A stretch of 64,000 nt of DNA from Streptomyces zaomyceticus (GCF_014656215.1 NZ_BNBZ01000021.1:62001-126000), one strand, 5' to 3'; counted from the first letter of the stretch, positions 24,296 to 33,522 are shown. The notes: generated from the sequence alone by a model not told the origin. Program-made: numbers and translations.

Positions 24296-25183
24296 TCACT
24301 CGCCCGTCACCGAGCCGAAGTCCGTCCCCGTGCCCAGGAACAGACCCGCGCCGAGCAGGATCATCGTCGCCGGGACCATCAGCGTGGTGATCACCATGGT
24401 CGCCTTCGGGACGGCCTTGGCCGCCTTGCGGCGCGCGTTCTGGGCGTCCGTGCGCCGCATGTCGTTGGCGATCTGGATGAGGGTGTCGACGATCGGTGCG
24501 CCGAGTTCCTCGCCCTGCTGGAGGGCGGTGACGAACTGGGCGACCTGCTCGGAGTCGTTGCGGCGGCGAAGTTCGTCGAAGGCCTGGCGGCGGCTGACGC
24601 CCATGTCCATCTGGCGCAGGGTGATGCGGAGTTCGTCGGCCCAGGGCCCCTCGTACTTCTCGGCGACGCGTTCGAGGGCCTGCCGGAAGCCGAGGCCGGC
24701 CGAGACGACGACGGCGAGCACGTCGAGGAAGTCGGGCAGGGTGCGTTCGATCTGGTCCTTGCGGATGCGGACCGCCGACCAGATGCCGACCTCCGTCCAG
24801 AACGCGCCGAAGGCGAAGAGAAGCAGGGCCACCAGGAAGGAGCCCTTGCTCAGCATGAGCAGGCCGCCGAGGACGCCCAGGAAGCCGTAGACGGCGCGCC
24901 TCGCCCCGTACCGGTCGATGGTGAGGCCGCCGGGGTTTCCGGCGAGGTCGATGCGGCGGCGGACGGCGTTGACGCGTTTGGGGCCCATCAGCCGCAGAAC
25001 GGCGGGCGACCAGCGCATGCCGAGCCGGTCGACGGCGGAGTCGACGGCGCCGGTGCGGGTGGCGCCGACCTCCAGGGCGAGCCGGAGGTCGTCGGGGAGC
25101 TTGGCGTCGGCGCGGTAGAGCCGCAGGCCGTAGGCGACCCCGGCGACGGCGAGGCCGGCGAGGAGGGCGAGGAGGAGGTCCAC
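24296..25183 (-). CDS. tadC: Tad secretion protein TadC (T2SSF domain)
   Basis: 295-residue inner-membrane platform protein. There is an N-terminal helix, a pair of helices near 100-135, a cytoplasmic T2SSF domain (LPDFLDVLAVVVSAGLGFRQ, QFVTALQQGEELGAP, RRTDAQNARRKAAKAVPKA) and a C-terminal helix. It pairs with TadB to form the pilus assembly platform driven by TadA. The start is GTG 25183, 16 bp after tadB. Confidence 0.92.
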   Translation of the reverse strand: MDLLLALLAGLAVAGVAYGLRLYRADAKLPDDLRLALEVGATRTGAVDSAVDRLGMRWSPAVLRLMGPKRVNAVRRRIDLAGNPGGLTIDRYGARRAVYGFLGVLGGLLMLSKGSFLVALLLFAFGAFWTEVGIWSAVRIRKDQIERTLPDFLDVLAVVVSAGLGFRQALERVAEKYEGPWADELRITLRQMDMGVSRRQAFDELRRRNDSEQVAQFVTALQQGEELGAPIVDTLIQIANDMRRTDAQNARRKAAKAVPKATMVITTLMVPATMILLGAGLFLGTGTDFGSVTGE

Positions 25184-25199
25184 GGTGGCTGTCCCGTCC

Positions 25200-26144
25200 C
25201 TACACGTCGATCTTCGAGAAGCGGCGGATGGCGACGAAGCCGACCACGTACAGGGCGAACGCGACGACGACGGCGAACTGTCCGATGCCCGAACCGGTCA
25301 TCCGGTCGAGGGCGCCGGGCTGCATGTTGTCGATGAGCAGGAGCGATCCGACGCCGATGACGGGGACGGAGTACGCGGTCATGCTCACCTGGGAGAGCTG
25401 GGTGCGGACCTCGCGCCGGGTCTCCTTGCGTTCCTCCAGGGTCTCGGTGAGGTTGCGCAGGGAGGAGACGACGGTGCCGCCGGCCCGGTTGGCGAGGACG
25501 AGGGTGGTGACGAGGACGACGAGTTCGCGGGAGGGCAGGCGTTCGGCGAGTTCTCCGAGCGCGTCGTCGAGGGAGGTGCCGACGGCCAGCTGCTGGGCCA
25601 CCTTCTCCAGCTCGTCGCCCGCGGGGGCCTCCAGCTCGTCGGCGGCCAGGCTGAGCGCCATCCGCAGGGCCAGCCCCGCCTGGGTGGCGTTGGCCAGGAT
25701 GCGGGAGAGCTCGGGGAGCTGGTTGATGAACTTCTCGATGCGCTTCTGGCGCTGCCAGCCGAGGTAGCCCATCGCCACCCACACGCCGAGGAGCCCGCAG
25801 ATCGGGCCGAAGAAGGGGGAGAGCGCGGCCTGGCCGACGACCCAGAGGACGGCGACCGTCGCCGCGAGGGCGACGGTGAACTCGCCGGGTGTGATGTCGA
25901 GGCCGGTGGCCGCGATCCGCAGTTCGAGCCTGCGGCCGAGGGCGGTCCGGCGGACGCGCCGGTCGACGCCCCGGAAGCGGCGCCTGCGGCGGCCGCCGGT
26001 CTCGGGCGGGCCCGATTCGTCGAGCCGGGCGACGAGCGCCGCGTGCCGGCGGGCCCCGCTCGCGTACAGCTGGACGCCGGTGACTCCCAGGACGCAGCAG
26101 AGCAGCGCGACGCCGATCGTCAGCCAGAAGGGGTCGGTCATCAT
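25200..26144 (-). CDS. tadB: Tad secretion protein TadB (T2SSF domain)
   Basis: 314 residues. N-terminal membrane helix, a basic segment (GGRRRRRFRGVDRR), a pair of helices (about 88-130), a cytoplasmic T2SSF domain with LPELSRILANATQAGLALR and NRAGGTVVSSLRNLTETLEER, then two C-terminal helices. The ATG overlaps the tadA stop by 4 bases. Confidence 0.92.
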   Translation of the reverse strand: MMTDPFWLTIGVALLCCVLGVTGVQLYASGARRHAALVARLDESGPPETGGRRRRRFRGVDRRVRRTALGRRLELRIAATGLDITPGEFTVALAATVAVLWVVGQAALSPFFGPICGLLGVWVAMGYLGWQRQKRIEKFINQLPELSRILANATQAGLALRMALSLAADELEAPAGDELEKVAQQLAVGTSLDDALGELAERLPSRELVVLVTTLVLANRAGGTVVSSLRNLTETLEERKETRREVRTQLSQVSMTAYSVPVIGVGSLLLIDNMQPGALDRMTGSGIGQFAVVVAFALYVVGFVAIRRFSKIDV

Positions 26145-27487
26145 TCCGCCTCTCGGGTGGCCAGGTGGGCGTCGGTCGCGGCCACGCCGAAGGCCTGCGG
26201 GATGGGCTGGCCCGCCAGGTAGAGGCGTTCGGCGACCCTCCGGGGCAGCGGGTGGTACGTGAACCGCCCGTACACCCGTCCGTCGGCGGCCAGCGGCTGG
26301 GCGTGGAAGCGGCAGACCGTGGCGAGCAGGAAGCGTTCGCGCCCGTGGGAGGCGAGGACGGAGATCTCGGTGATGCGGCGGGTGCCGTCGGGGTGCCGGG
26401 TGAGCTGGACGAGGACGTCGACCGCGCTGTTGATCTGGTCGCGGAGCGCCTCGAACGGCACCTTGACCTCGGACATCGAGGCCAGCGTCTGGAGGCGCAT
26501 GAGCGCGTCCTCGGCCGAGTTGGCGTGGACGGTGGCGAGGGAGCCGTCGTGGCCGGTGGACATCGCCTGGAGCATGTCGAGGGTCTCGCCGCCGCGGACC
26601 TCTCCGACGATGATCCGGTCGGGACGCATGCGCAGGGAGTTGCGGACGAGGTCACGGATGGAGATGGCGCCGCGGCCCTCGATGTTCGGCGGGCGGGCCT
26701 CCAGCCGGATGACGTGGGACTGCTGGAGCTGGAGTTCGGCCGAGTCCTCGATGGTGATGATCCGCTCGCCGTCGGGGACGAGACCGGAGAGGGCGTTGAG
26801 GAGGGTGGTCTTCCCGGTGCCGGTGGCGCCGGAGACGATCAGGTTGAACTTGGCCTGCACGAGTCCGGAGAGCAGGAGCAGCATCTGTTCGTCGAGGGAG
26901 CCGAGGCCGAGCATCTCGTGGAGCGTGTACGCGCGGGGGAAGCGGCGGATGGTGAGGGTGGCCCCGGTGAGCGAGAGCGGCGGGATGATGACGTTGACGC
27001 GCTCGCCGGAGGGCAGCCGGGCGTCGACCATCGGGTTCGACTCGTCGACGCGGCGGTTGACGGTGGAGACGATCCGCTCGATGGTCTGCATCAGCTGGTC
27101 GTGGGAGGCGAAGCGGAGCGGCAGCAGTTCGACGCGGCCGGCGCGCTCGATGAAGATCTGGTCGGGGCCGTTGACCATGATCTCGGTGATCGAGGCGTCT
27201 TCGAGGAGCGGTTCGAGCACGCCGAGCCCGAGGGCCTCGTCGACGACGCGGCGGATCAGCTGGGACCGTTCGGCGGTCGAGAGGACGGGACCCTCACGGC
27301 TGATGATGTGCCCGAGGACGCGCTCCAGCCGGGCCCGCCGCTCGGCGGCCGCGAGCGCGGACATCTCGGTGAGGTCGATCTCCTCCAGGAGCTTGGCGCG
27401 GAAGGCGGCGACGAGGTGGCCGTCCTCCCGGGCGGCGGCGTTGCCGCCGTGGTCCTCGGGGGCGTTGATGCGGGCGCGCAGGCTCAT
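26141..27487 (-). CDS. tadA: Tad secretion ATPase TadA/CpaF
   Basis: 448-residue hexameric ATPase powering Flp pilus assembly. N-terminal domain with ITEIMVNGPDQIFIE; ATPase core with Walker A SGATGTGKTT, Asp box RIITIEDSAELQL, Walker B RPDRIIVGEVRGGE and His box TGHDGSLATVHANS. The last about 55 residues after VCRFHAQPL are more basic and Pro-rich than in canonical CpaF. Overlaps the tadB ATG; the TadE-like gene upstream ends 4 bases into this start region. Confidence 0.96.
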   Translation of the reverse strand: MSLRARINAPEDHGGNAAAREDGHLVAAFRAKLLEEIDLTEMSALAAAERRARLERVLGHIISREGPVLSTAERSQLIRRVVDEALGLGVLEPLLEDASITEIMVNGPDQIFIERAGRVELLPLRFASHDQLMQTIERIVSTVNRRVDESNPMVDARLPSGERVNVIIPPLSLTGATLTIRRFPRAYTLHEMLGLGSLDEQMLLLLSGLVQAKFNLIVSGATGTGKTTLLNALSGLVPDGERIITIEDSAELQLQQSHVIRLEARPPNIEGRGAISIRDLVRNSLRMRPDRIIVGEVRGGETLDMLQAMSTGHDGSLATVHANSAEDALMRLQTLASMSEVKVPFEALRDQINSAVDVLVQLTRHPDGTRRITEISVLASHGRERFLLATVCRFHAQPLAADGRVYGRFTYHPLPRRVAERLYLAGQPIPQAFGVAATDAHLATREAE

Positions 27488-27864
27488 GGCAGGTCCTCCT
27501 CGTCGGGCATCGGCATGGTGGCGGTCTTGCGGACGTCGCCGAAGTCGCTCCAGAAGGGGACGACGGAGGGGATGCGCACGGTGACCGTGGCGACGGCCTC
27601 GCCCCCGGCGGCGTCCACGTCGACCCCGGTGGCCCAGTCGGCGGCCGCGAATCCGGCCGCGACGGCGTCGGGCCGGTCCTCGGCGTCACTGCTCGCCGCC
27701 CGGGCGGCGGCGCGCGCGCCGGAACCCGCCTGCTGCGCGGCGTACGCGGCGACGCCGAGCTGGAGGCCGGCGAGTCCGACGAGGAGCAGGATCGGGAGGA
27801 ACCCGAGGTACTCGATGGCGGCCTGGCCGCGGTCGCGGAGCGCCTTGCCCGTACGCGCGTTCAC
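27484..27864 (-). CDS. TadE-like minor pilin 2
   Basis: 126 residues. RDRGQAAIEYLGFLPILLLVGLA is a pseudopilin leader and membrane helix (cleavage after Gly, Glu at +5, Tyr at +6), then QQAGSGARAAARAAS and a small beta-rich domain ending DEEDLP. The GTG at 27864 overlaps the stop of the preceding TadE gene (GTGA). It would be a prepilin peptidase substrate and a minor component of the pilus. Confidence 0.85.
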   Translation of the reverse strand: MNARTGKALRDRGQAAIEYLGFLPILLLVGLAGLQLGVAAYAAQQAGSGARAAARAASSDAEDRPDAVAAGFAAADWATGVDVDAAGGEAVATVTVRIPSVVPFWSDFGDVRKTATMPMPDEEDLP

Positions 27865-28223
27865 CGGCTCTCCTCCGCTACCGCGCCGGCCTTGCCGCGT
27901 ACGGTGAACAGCCCTCCGACGCCGGGGACCAGGACGGGGACCCGGATCTCGACCACGGCCGTCACCATCCCGCCGCCGGTCGAGCAGGACGGACTCGCGC
28001 CGCTCCTCCACGCCCCGTCCAGGTGCCGCAGCGCCGCCTCGCCGCAGTCGTCGCCGACGGCCGCCGCGCGCGCGGCCTCGTCCGCCGCGTTTCCCGCCAG
28101 GGTGTACGTGTAGCCGACCAGGACGACCTGCCAGAGCAGGGCGAGGGTGATCAGGATGACCGGCACCATGCCGAGGAACTCGACCGCCACCTGTCCCCTG
28201 TCGTCGTCCCGGACCGTGGTCAT
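27861..28223 (-). CDS. TadE-like minor pilin 1
   Basis: 120 residues. DDRGQVAVEFLGMVPVILITLALLW is split as leader RG and helix with Glu at +5; AGNAADEAARAAAVG is the usual TadE follow-on. Two cysteines (DDCGEAAL and SPSCSTGG) could form a disulfide. Starts 3 bp after tadZ and is coupled to the second TadE gene by a GTGA overlap. Confidence 0.87.
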   Translation of the reverse strand: MTTVRDDDRGQVAVEFLGMVPVILITLALLWQVVLVGYTYTLAGNAADEAARAAAVGDDCGEAALRHLDGAWRSGASPSCSTGGGMVTAVVEIRVPVLVPGVGGLFTVRGKAGAVAEESR

Positions 28224-28226
28224 GGC

Positions 28227-29492
28227 TCAGCGCCCTCCGGTGCGGCGCCGCAGCCCGAGCGAGCCCCGGTCGCCCGCGCGTGCGAGCTGCTTGCCGGGCT
28301 GTCCCGAGGTCGCCGTGGCGGGCGCCTGGACCAGGCCCAGTTCGCCCGCGAGGGCCCACAGCGCCTGCTTGACCGTCGACTTGGCGTCGAGTTCGTGGAG
28401 CCGGCCGGCGTCGACGACGGCCTGGAGCTCCTTGAAGTGGGCGGGGACGGAGACGCCCGCGACCCGGGTGCCGGTGATCTTCTGGACGAGGGGCGGCTGG
28501 ATCTCGGTGGAGCGGTGGTGGCGGTTGACCAGGGTCACGGTCTCCTCCGCCTTGCGGACCTGGAGCCGTTCCCACATGCGTACGGTCCGCTTGGCCGCCC
28601 GGACGGCGACCACGTCGGGGGTGACGACGAGGAGCGCGGTGTCGGCCATCTCGATGGTGGCGGCGTTGGCGCTGTCGAGCCGGGAGCCGCAGTCGACGAC
28701 GACGACCTCGTGGCGGCCGCGCAGGGCGCTGACGACCTGGCGGGCGGCGCGGTCGGTGACCTCTTCGCCGCGTTCGCCCTCGGCCGGGGCGAGGAGCAGT
28801 GAGAGGCCGGTCTCGTGGACGTACACGGCGTCCTGGAGGACGCGTGGCGAGATGTCGGCGATGGAGGCGAGGTCGGCGACGGAGCGGCGGAACTGGACGT
28901 CGAGGTAGGAGGCGATGTCGCCGCTCTGGAGGTCCATGTCGACGAGGGCGACGGTGCGTCCGGAGGCGCGGGCGGCGAGGGCGAGGTGGACGGCGGTGAC
29001 GGTGGTGCCGACACCGCCCTTGGCGCCGCTGACGGTGACGACGGTGCCGCCGGGGCCGGTGACCTGCTCGGCGCCCGCGCCGAGGTGGCGGCGGACACCG
29101 ACGGACCACTGGGCGGCGGCCTGGACGCGGCTGGCGAGCTCCTCGTACCCGAGGGGCAGGGTGACGAGTCCCCGGGCTCCGGAGTCCATGGCCGCGGAGA
29201 AGAGGACGGGGCTGGCGTCGGCGGTGATGAGGACGACGCCGACGGCGGGGAAGCGGAGGGCGACCTCGCGGACGAGTTCGAGGGCGGGGACGGGTCCGAT
29301 CCGCTCGTGGACCAGGACGACCTCGGGGAGTTCGTCGAGGGACGCGGCGGCGAGGCGCGCGAGGGTGTCGACGAGCTGGGTGGAGTCGGTGACCGGCGGG
29401 GCGGGTTCGGCGTCGGGGAGCTGGCCGATCAGGGTGGTGACGGACCGGGCCGCGTCGGGGTCGCCGACGGCCGGCAGGATCCTGGTGGTCAT
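28227..29492 (-). CDS. TadZ/CpaE-like ATPase
   Basis: 421 residues. An N-terminal atypical receiver-like domain (about 1-125, EVVLVHERIGPVPALELV, VGVVLITADASPVLF) precedes a MinD/ParA-type ATPase with deviant Walker A SGAKGGVGTTV (first lysine retained), switch LVDMDLQSGD and VVVVDCGSRLDS. TadZ/CpaE localises the pilus machine in the cell. The last about 30 residues are basic (LGLRRRTGGR). Lies between cpaB and the TadE genes with spacers under 10 bp. Confidence 0.92.
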   Translation of the reverse strand: MTTRILPAVGDPDAARSVTTLIGQLPDAEPAPPVTDSTQLVDTLARLAAASLDELPEVVLVHERIGPVPALELVREVALRFPAVGVVLITADASPVLFSAAMDSGARGLVTLPLGYEELASRVQAAAQWSVGVRRHLGAGAEQVTGPGGTVVTVSGAKGGVGTTVTAVHLALAARASGRTVALVDMDLQSGDIASYLDVQFRRSVADLASIADISPRVLQDAVYVHETGLSLLLAPAEGERGEEVTDRAARQVVSALRGRHEVVVVDCGSRLDSANAATIEMADTALLVVTPDVVAVRAAKRTVRMWERLQVRKAEETVTLVNRHHRSTEIQPPLVQKITGTRVAGVSVPAHFKELQAVVDAGRLHELDAKSTVKQALWALAGELGLVQAPATATSGQPGKQLARAGDRGSLGLRRRTGGR

Positions 29493-29499
29493 ACCGGCC

Positions 29500-30207
29500 T
29501 CACTTGTCCTTTTCGAGCGTGTAGGTGCGGTCGCGCTGGTCGGCGGGGGCGCCGCCGGTGGTGGGGGCGACGAGGGCGAGTCGTACGTGCTCGGCGAAGG
29601 ACTCGGCGTACGCGACGCGCTGGGCGTCGAGGGTGGAGAGGGCGAAGGAGATCGGCACGGCCTCGTTGGCGCGGCCGGCGCGGCCGGAGCTGTCGCTGAT
29701 CGGGGTGAGCTGGCCGACGTCGAGGACGCGGGCGCCGGCGACGATCATCCGGGACTGGGCGGTCTCGCCCTTCTTCTCGCCGGCGAAGGTGGCGTAGATG
29801 TTGACGGTCGCACCGGCCTTGATCTTTCCGGCGACTCCGGTGGCGGCGTCGATCATGATGGCGATCTCCTGCTGGCCCGGCTGAAGTTCGGGCCGCTTCA
29901 CGATCATGTCGGTCTGCAGGAGGGAACCGGCCTTGAGCCGGGTGACGGCGATCCTGCCCTCGATCTGGCGGAGGTCGGTGACGGCGGTCTCCGAGAGCCA
30001 GCGCTCGGGCATGGAGATCTTCTCGAACTGGCTCGGACTCAGCGGCGCGTAGGGGTCCACGTCCTTCTTGATCCGGTACGCGGTGGTCTCCGGGCCGACC
30101 TTGGAGTTCACGTCACTGATGACGGCGAGGACGCCGGCGAAGGCGCCGAGGGCGCACAGGACGGACAGCAGCAGCAGGATGACGCCGCGGCGCTGGCGGG
30201 AGTTCAT
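29500..30207 (-). CDS. cpaB: CpaB/RcpC-like SAF-domain protein
   Basis: 235 residues. One membrane helix (about 7-30, GVILLLLSVLCALGAFAGVL) then a SAF domain (DPYAPLSPSQFEKISMPERWL, LKAGSLLQTDM) and an RcpC-like domain with IMIDAATGVAGKIKAGATVNIYAT. CpaB proteins sit in the periplasm or wall zone and associate with the pilus channel. The ATG at 30207 has GAGGTAG upstream. With a 106-bp gap before it, this may be the first gene of the main tad transcript. Confidence 0.87.
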   Translation of the reverse strand: MNSRQRRGVILLLLSVLCALGAFAGVLAVISDVNSKVGPETTAYRIKKDVDPYAPLSPSQFEKISMPERWLSETAVTDLRQIEGRIAVTRLKAGSLLQTDMIVKRPELQPGQQEIAIMIDAATGVAGKIKAGATVNIYATFAGEKKGETAQSRMIVAGARVLDVGQLTPISDSSGRAGRANEAVPISFALSTLDAQRVAYAESFAEHVRLALVAPTTGGAPADQRDRTYTLEKDK

Positions 30208-30313
30208 GGCCGTACTACCTCGATCGGAGACGTGGGACCGGACGGGCGGGGGCGGGGAGCGGACGGGCGGGGGTCTGGGGCGTGGACCCGGCGGGGGTCG
30301 TGCGGGATGCGGG

Positions 30314-31345
30314 TCACGGCAGCGCGCGCGGGGGGTGCACGGGAGTGAGTGCGTGAGGCCCCGCGGGCGCGGCGTGCGCGCCGGTGCCGAGGGCGCGCGG
30401 ACTCTGCGCGGGCACGCCCGTTCCCAGAGCGCGGGCGTCCGCGGCGTGAGTGCGGGTACCGGCGCCCGGTGCCCGAGTCTCCGCACCTCCGAGGGCGCGT
30501 CCGCCCTGTTCCGGCGCTGTTCCCACGTGCAGCGGCGCGCCGCAGAAGCCGCAGCGGTCGCCGATGAGGTCCATCGCGCACCAGTGGCAGGTCTCGCGCC
30601 GTACGGAGGCGACGAGCTGGTAGAGGACGGGTAGGTCGGGCAGGTACGCGGCGAACTCGACGAGTTTGCCGGTGCCCCACCAGCCGGGTGAGGACTCGGG
30701 GAGCGCCGCCTCGACCGCGGCCCCCTGGATCCGCCAGCGGGGTACGAGGTGGGCGGTGGGCCAGTCGGTCTGGAGCTGGCCCCGGGCGAGGAGGAGTTCG
30801 GTGGTGAACTCGGGTCCCGCCAGGGTCTCTTCCCCGCCGCCGACGCGCACGATCTGCGGGGTGGGTCCGGCGAGGACGGCGAAGTGGGCGCCGGGCAGCC
30901 AGCTCTTGAGGTGGGAGCCGAGGCTGACGGGGACGCGGTCGAGCCGGGAGACGGAGCCGAGGACGGCGCCCGCGTAGATGTAGTGGGCGAGCAGCCGGGC
31001 GGCGGAGGCGAGGACGCCGGGGCTGAAGTCGCAGCCCGCCAACTGCCGGAGCTGACGGACGAGTACGGCCGCTCCGAGGGGTGGCAGGTCGGTCCTGACC
31101 AGGGCGATCCGGTCGCTTTCGAGGAGGCCGCGGACGGCGCGCAGCCGTTGCTCGACGGCGGCCGGGGCGGAGGTGGGGCAGACGACGATCACTTCTCCGT
31201 ACCGCGCGAGCAGCTGCTGCATGTCGGCGATCGAGGCGTCGAGCGACTGGCTGTCGGGGGCCGGGAGGACGGTGGCGTGCGGGGTTCCGGGGTCGGTCGG
31301 TGGCAGCACCAGGTCGGCGCTGGTGACCGCGATCGCTGTCGGCAC
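30314..31345 (-). CDS. Hypothetical tad-locus protein with zinc-ribbon motif
   Basis: 343 residues, apparently cytoplasmic. The N-terminal half looks like an alpha/beta domain (TAIAVTSADLVLPP, EVIVVCPTSAPAAVEQRL); the middle has GTGKLVEFAAYLPDLPVLYQ. At about residues 250-265 the pattern CHWCAMDLIGDRCGFCG gives two CxxC pairs nine residues apart, a likely zinc ribbon. The last 70 residues are Ala/Gly/His/Pro-rich with repeats of ALGTG. No family recognised. It is the first gene on the minus strand ahead of cpaB and divergent from the chitinase, so it may be a regulator or assembly factor of the pilus. Confidence 0.72.
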   Translation of the reverse strand: MPTAIAVTSADLVLPPTDPGTPHATVLPAPDSQSLDASIADMQQLLARYGEVIVVCPTSAPAAVEQRLRAVRGLLESDRIALVRTDLPPLGAAVLVRQLRQLAGCDFSPGVLASAARLLAHYIYAGAVLGSVSRLDRVPVSLGSHLKSWLPGAHFAVLAGPTPQIVRVGGGEETLAGPEFTTELLLARGQLQTDWPTAHLVPRWRIQGAAVEAALPESSPGWWGTGKLVEFAAYLPDLPVLYQLVASVRRETCHWCAMDLIGDRCGFCGAPLHVGTAPEQGGRALGGAETRAPGAGTRTHAADARALGTGVPAQSPRALGTGAHAAPAGPHALTPVHPPRALP

Positions 31346-31576
31346 GTCGGACCCCCCGTCCCCTCCGGCCTCCGCCGTCCCGGGGGCCGCGGATCACTTA
31401 CCGCGTTCACGGCGTCACCGCAGGGTGCTGCCGCCTCTGCACCTTATCCACGTCCCCCGGGGTGGTGAACACACAATCCGCCAAGCTGTCCCCATTTCTT
31501 TGGGCCCGGGCTTGGGCCCCTCGGCCCTTTTCACCCCGCCCGAACAGCCCTTGCTGCCAGAGGTCTTGACAACGCG
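31346..31576. promoter_or_regulatory. Upstream region of the tad block and chitinase
   Basis: Divergent gap of almost 400 bp (31346-31739). The tad-side half contains no clear element by eye. A TTGACA at 31566-31571 is a good -35 for the chitinase, placed just before the dre-like operator. Confidence 0.45.
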
Positions 31577-31592
31577 ATTGGTCTGGACCAGC
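31577..31592. promoter_or_regulatory. DasR-type operator (dre) before the chitinase gene
   Basis: ATTGGTCTGGACCAGC is a near match to the DasR consensus ACTGGTCTAGACCACT and to the direct-repeat element known in Streptomyces chitinase promoters. It begins 6 bases after the TTGACA -35, so bound DasR would block the promoter until N-acetylglucosamine-derived phosphosugars relieve it. Confidence 0.82.
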
Positions 31593-31739
31593 TTGTTCCG
31601 ACAACGGTGGCCACCGTCCGCACTCCCCGTACACCTCGTACTTCCGTACCCCCCGCATCGCCTCGTACCCCCGTACGAGCCCTCCGTACGACGACGTACG
31701 GCACCTCCACATCCCCAACTCCCCCACCGGAGGATGCAC

Positions 31740-33455
31740 GTGGACCGCACCACCACCCGCCCGCACGGACGCCGCTGGCTCGGCGGGGCCCTGGCGCTCG
31801 CCGTCGGCTCCGGGCTCGTCCTCGTCGGCGGAGCCGGCACCGCGCAGGCGGCGGACGTCAACGTCGCCAAGAACGCCGGATTCGAGAACGGCCTGGCCAA
31901 CTGGGCCTGTTCCGCCGGGAGCGGCGCCGCCGTCTCCTCCCCGGTCCGCACCGGCGCCGGCGCCCTCAGAGCCACCCCGGCCGGCCTCGACAACGCCAAG
32001 TGCGTGCAGACCGTGGCCGTGAAGCCCAACTCCACCTACACGCTGAGCGCCTGGGTGCAGGGCGGTTACGCCTACCTCGGCGCGAGCGGCACCGGGACCG
32101 GCAGCGGCAGCGTCTCCACCTGGACGCCCGACAGCGCCGCCTGGAAGCAGCTCACCACCAGCTTCACCACCGGCGCGAGCACCACCTCGGTCGAGATCTA
32201 CACCCACGGCTGGTACGGGACCTCCCCGTACTCCGTCGACGACGTCAGCGTCTTCGGTCCCGACGGGGGCGGCGGCCAGGACCCCGACCCGGTCGTCCCG
32301 TCCACCCCGGCCGGTCTCGCCGCGGGCACCACCACCTCCTCCTCCGTGCCCCTGAGCTGGAACGCCGTCTCCGGCGCCACCGGCTACAAGGTGTACCGGG
32401 ACGGCGCCAACCCGCAGGCGGTCACCGGCACCTCCACCACCGTCACCGGACTCACCGCCGACACGGCCTACCAGTTCCAGGTCGCCGCCACGAACTCCGC
32501 GGGCGAGTCCGCGAAGTCCGCCGCCGTGACCGCCCGGACCGCGAAGGTCACCGACCCGGGCCCCGGCCCGGCCGTTCCCAAGCACGCCCTGACCGGCTAC
32601 TGGCAGAACTTCAACAACGGCGCCACGGTCCAGAAGCTGCGGGACGTGCAGTCGCAGTACGACATCATCGCCGTGTCCTTCGCCGACTCGACGACCACGG
32701 CCGGCCAGATCGTCTTCAACCTCGACCCGGCCGTCGGCTACGCCTCGGTGGCCGACTTCAAGGCGGACGTCGCGGCCAAGAAGGCGGCGGGCAAGTCGGT
32801 CGTCATCTCGGTCGGCGGCGAGAAGGGGAACGTCACGATCAACAGTGACGCCTCCGCGACCGCCTTCGCGAACAGCGCCTACGCCCTGATGCAGGAGTAC
32901 GGCTTCAACGGCGTCGACATCGACCTCGAGCACGGCATCAACTCGACGTACCTGACCAAGGCGCTGCGTCAGCTCTCCGCCAAGGCCGGTTCGTCGATGG
33001 TCCTGACGATGGCCCCGCAGACCATCGACATGCAGAACACGGGCACGGAGTACTTCAAGACCGCGCTCGCCGTGAAGGACATCCTCACGGTCGTCAACAT
33101 GCAGTACTACAACAGCGGTTCGATGCTCGGCTGCGACGGCAAGGTGTACAGCCAGGGCTCGGTGGACTTCCTCACCGCGCTCGCCTGCATCCAGATCCAG
33201 GGCGGCCTCGCCCCGTCCCAGGTCGGTCTGGGCGTCCCCGCCTCCACGCGGGGCGCGGGCAGCGGCTACGTCGACCCGCAGATCGTGAAGAACGCGCTCG
33301 ACTGCCTGACCAAGCTCACCAGTTGCGGCACCTTCAAGCCGGCCCAGGCCTGGCCGACGCTGCGCGGCGCCATGACCTGGTCGACCAACTGGGACGCGAC
33401 GGCCGGCAACGCCTGGTCGAACGCGGTGGGCCCGCACGTCCACAACCTGCCGTAA
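31740..33455 (+). CDS. Secreted GH18 chitinase with carbohydrate-binding and FnIII domains
   Basis: 571 residues. Signal peptide (about 1-37, ending GTAQAAD), a carbohydrate-binding beta-sandwich (about 38-180), an FnIII domain (about 187-275) and a GH18 catalytic barrel. The catalytic motif reads NGVDIDLEHG with Glu397 as acid. This is an endochitinase layout typical of Streptomyces ChiC/ChiD-type enzymes that degrade fungal or insect chitin. The GTG at 31740 is chosen because GGAGG is 6 bases upstream; the ATG at 31734 sits too close to it. Ends at the hairpin 33485-33512. Confidence 0.95.
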   Translation: MDRTTTRPHGRRWLGGALALAVGSGLVLVGGAGTAQAADVNVAKNAGFENGLANWACSAGSGAAVSSPVRTGAGALRATPAGLDNAKCVQTVAVKPNSTYTLSAWVQGGYAYLGASGTGTGSGSVSTWTPDSAAWKQLTTSFTTGASTTSVEIYTHGWYGTSPYSVDDVSVFGPDGGGGQDPDPVVPSTPAGLAAGTTTSSSVPLSWNAVSGATGYKVYRDGANPQAVTGTSTTVTGLTADTAYQFQVAATNSAGESAKSAAVTARTAKVTDPGPGPAVPKHALTGYWQNFNNGATVQKLRDVQSQYDIIAVSFADSTTTAGQIVFNLDPAVGYASVADFKADVAAKKAAGKSVVISVGGEKGNVTINSDASATAFANSAYALMQEYGFNGVDIDLEHGINSTYLTKALRQLSAKAGSSMVLTMAPQTIDMQNTGTEYFKTALAVKDILTVVNMQYYNSGSMLGCDGKVYSQGSVDFLTALACIQIQGGLAPSQVGLGVPASTRGAGSGYVDPQIVKNALDCLTKLTSCGTFKPAQAWPTLRGAMTWSTNWDATAGNAWSNAVGPHVHNLP

Positions 33456-33484
33456 CACCACCCGCCCGAACGGAAGCCCCACCG

Positions 33485-33512
33485 CAGCGCCGCCGCTCCC
33501 CCGGCGGCGCTG
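33485..33512. terminator. Terminator between chitinase and kinase
   Basis: Perfect 11-bp stem CAGCGCCGCCG / CGGCGGCGCTG, 6-base loop, followed by TGCCGTTT. Both flanking genes converge on it. Confidence 0.85.
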
Positions 33513-33522
33513 TGCCGTTTCC

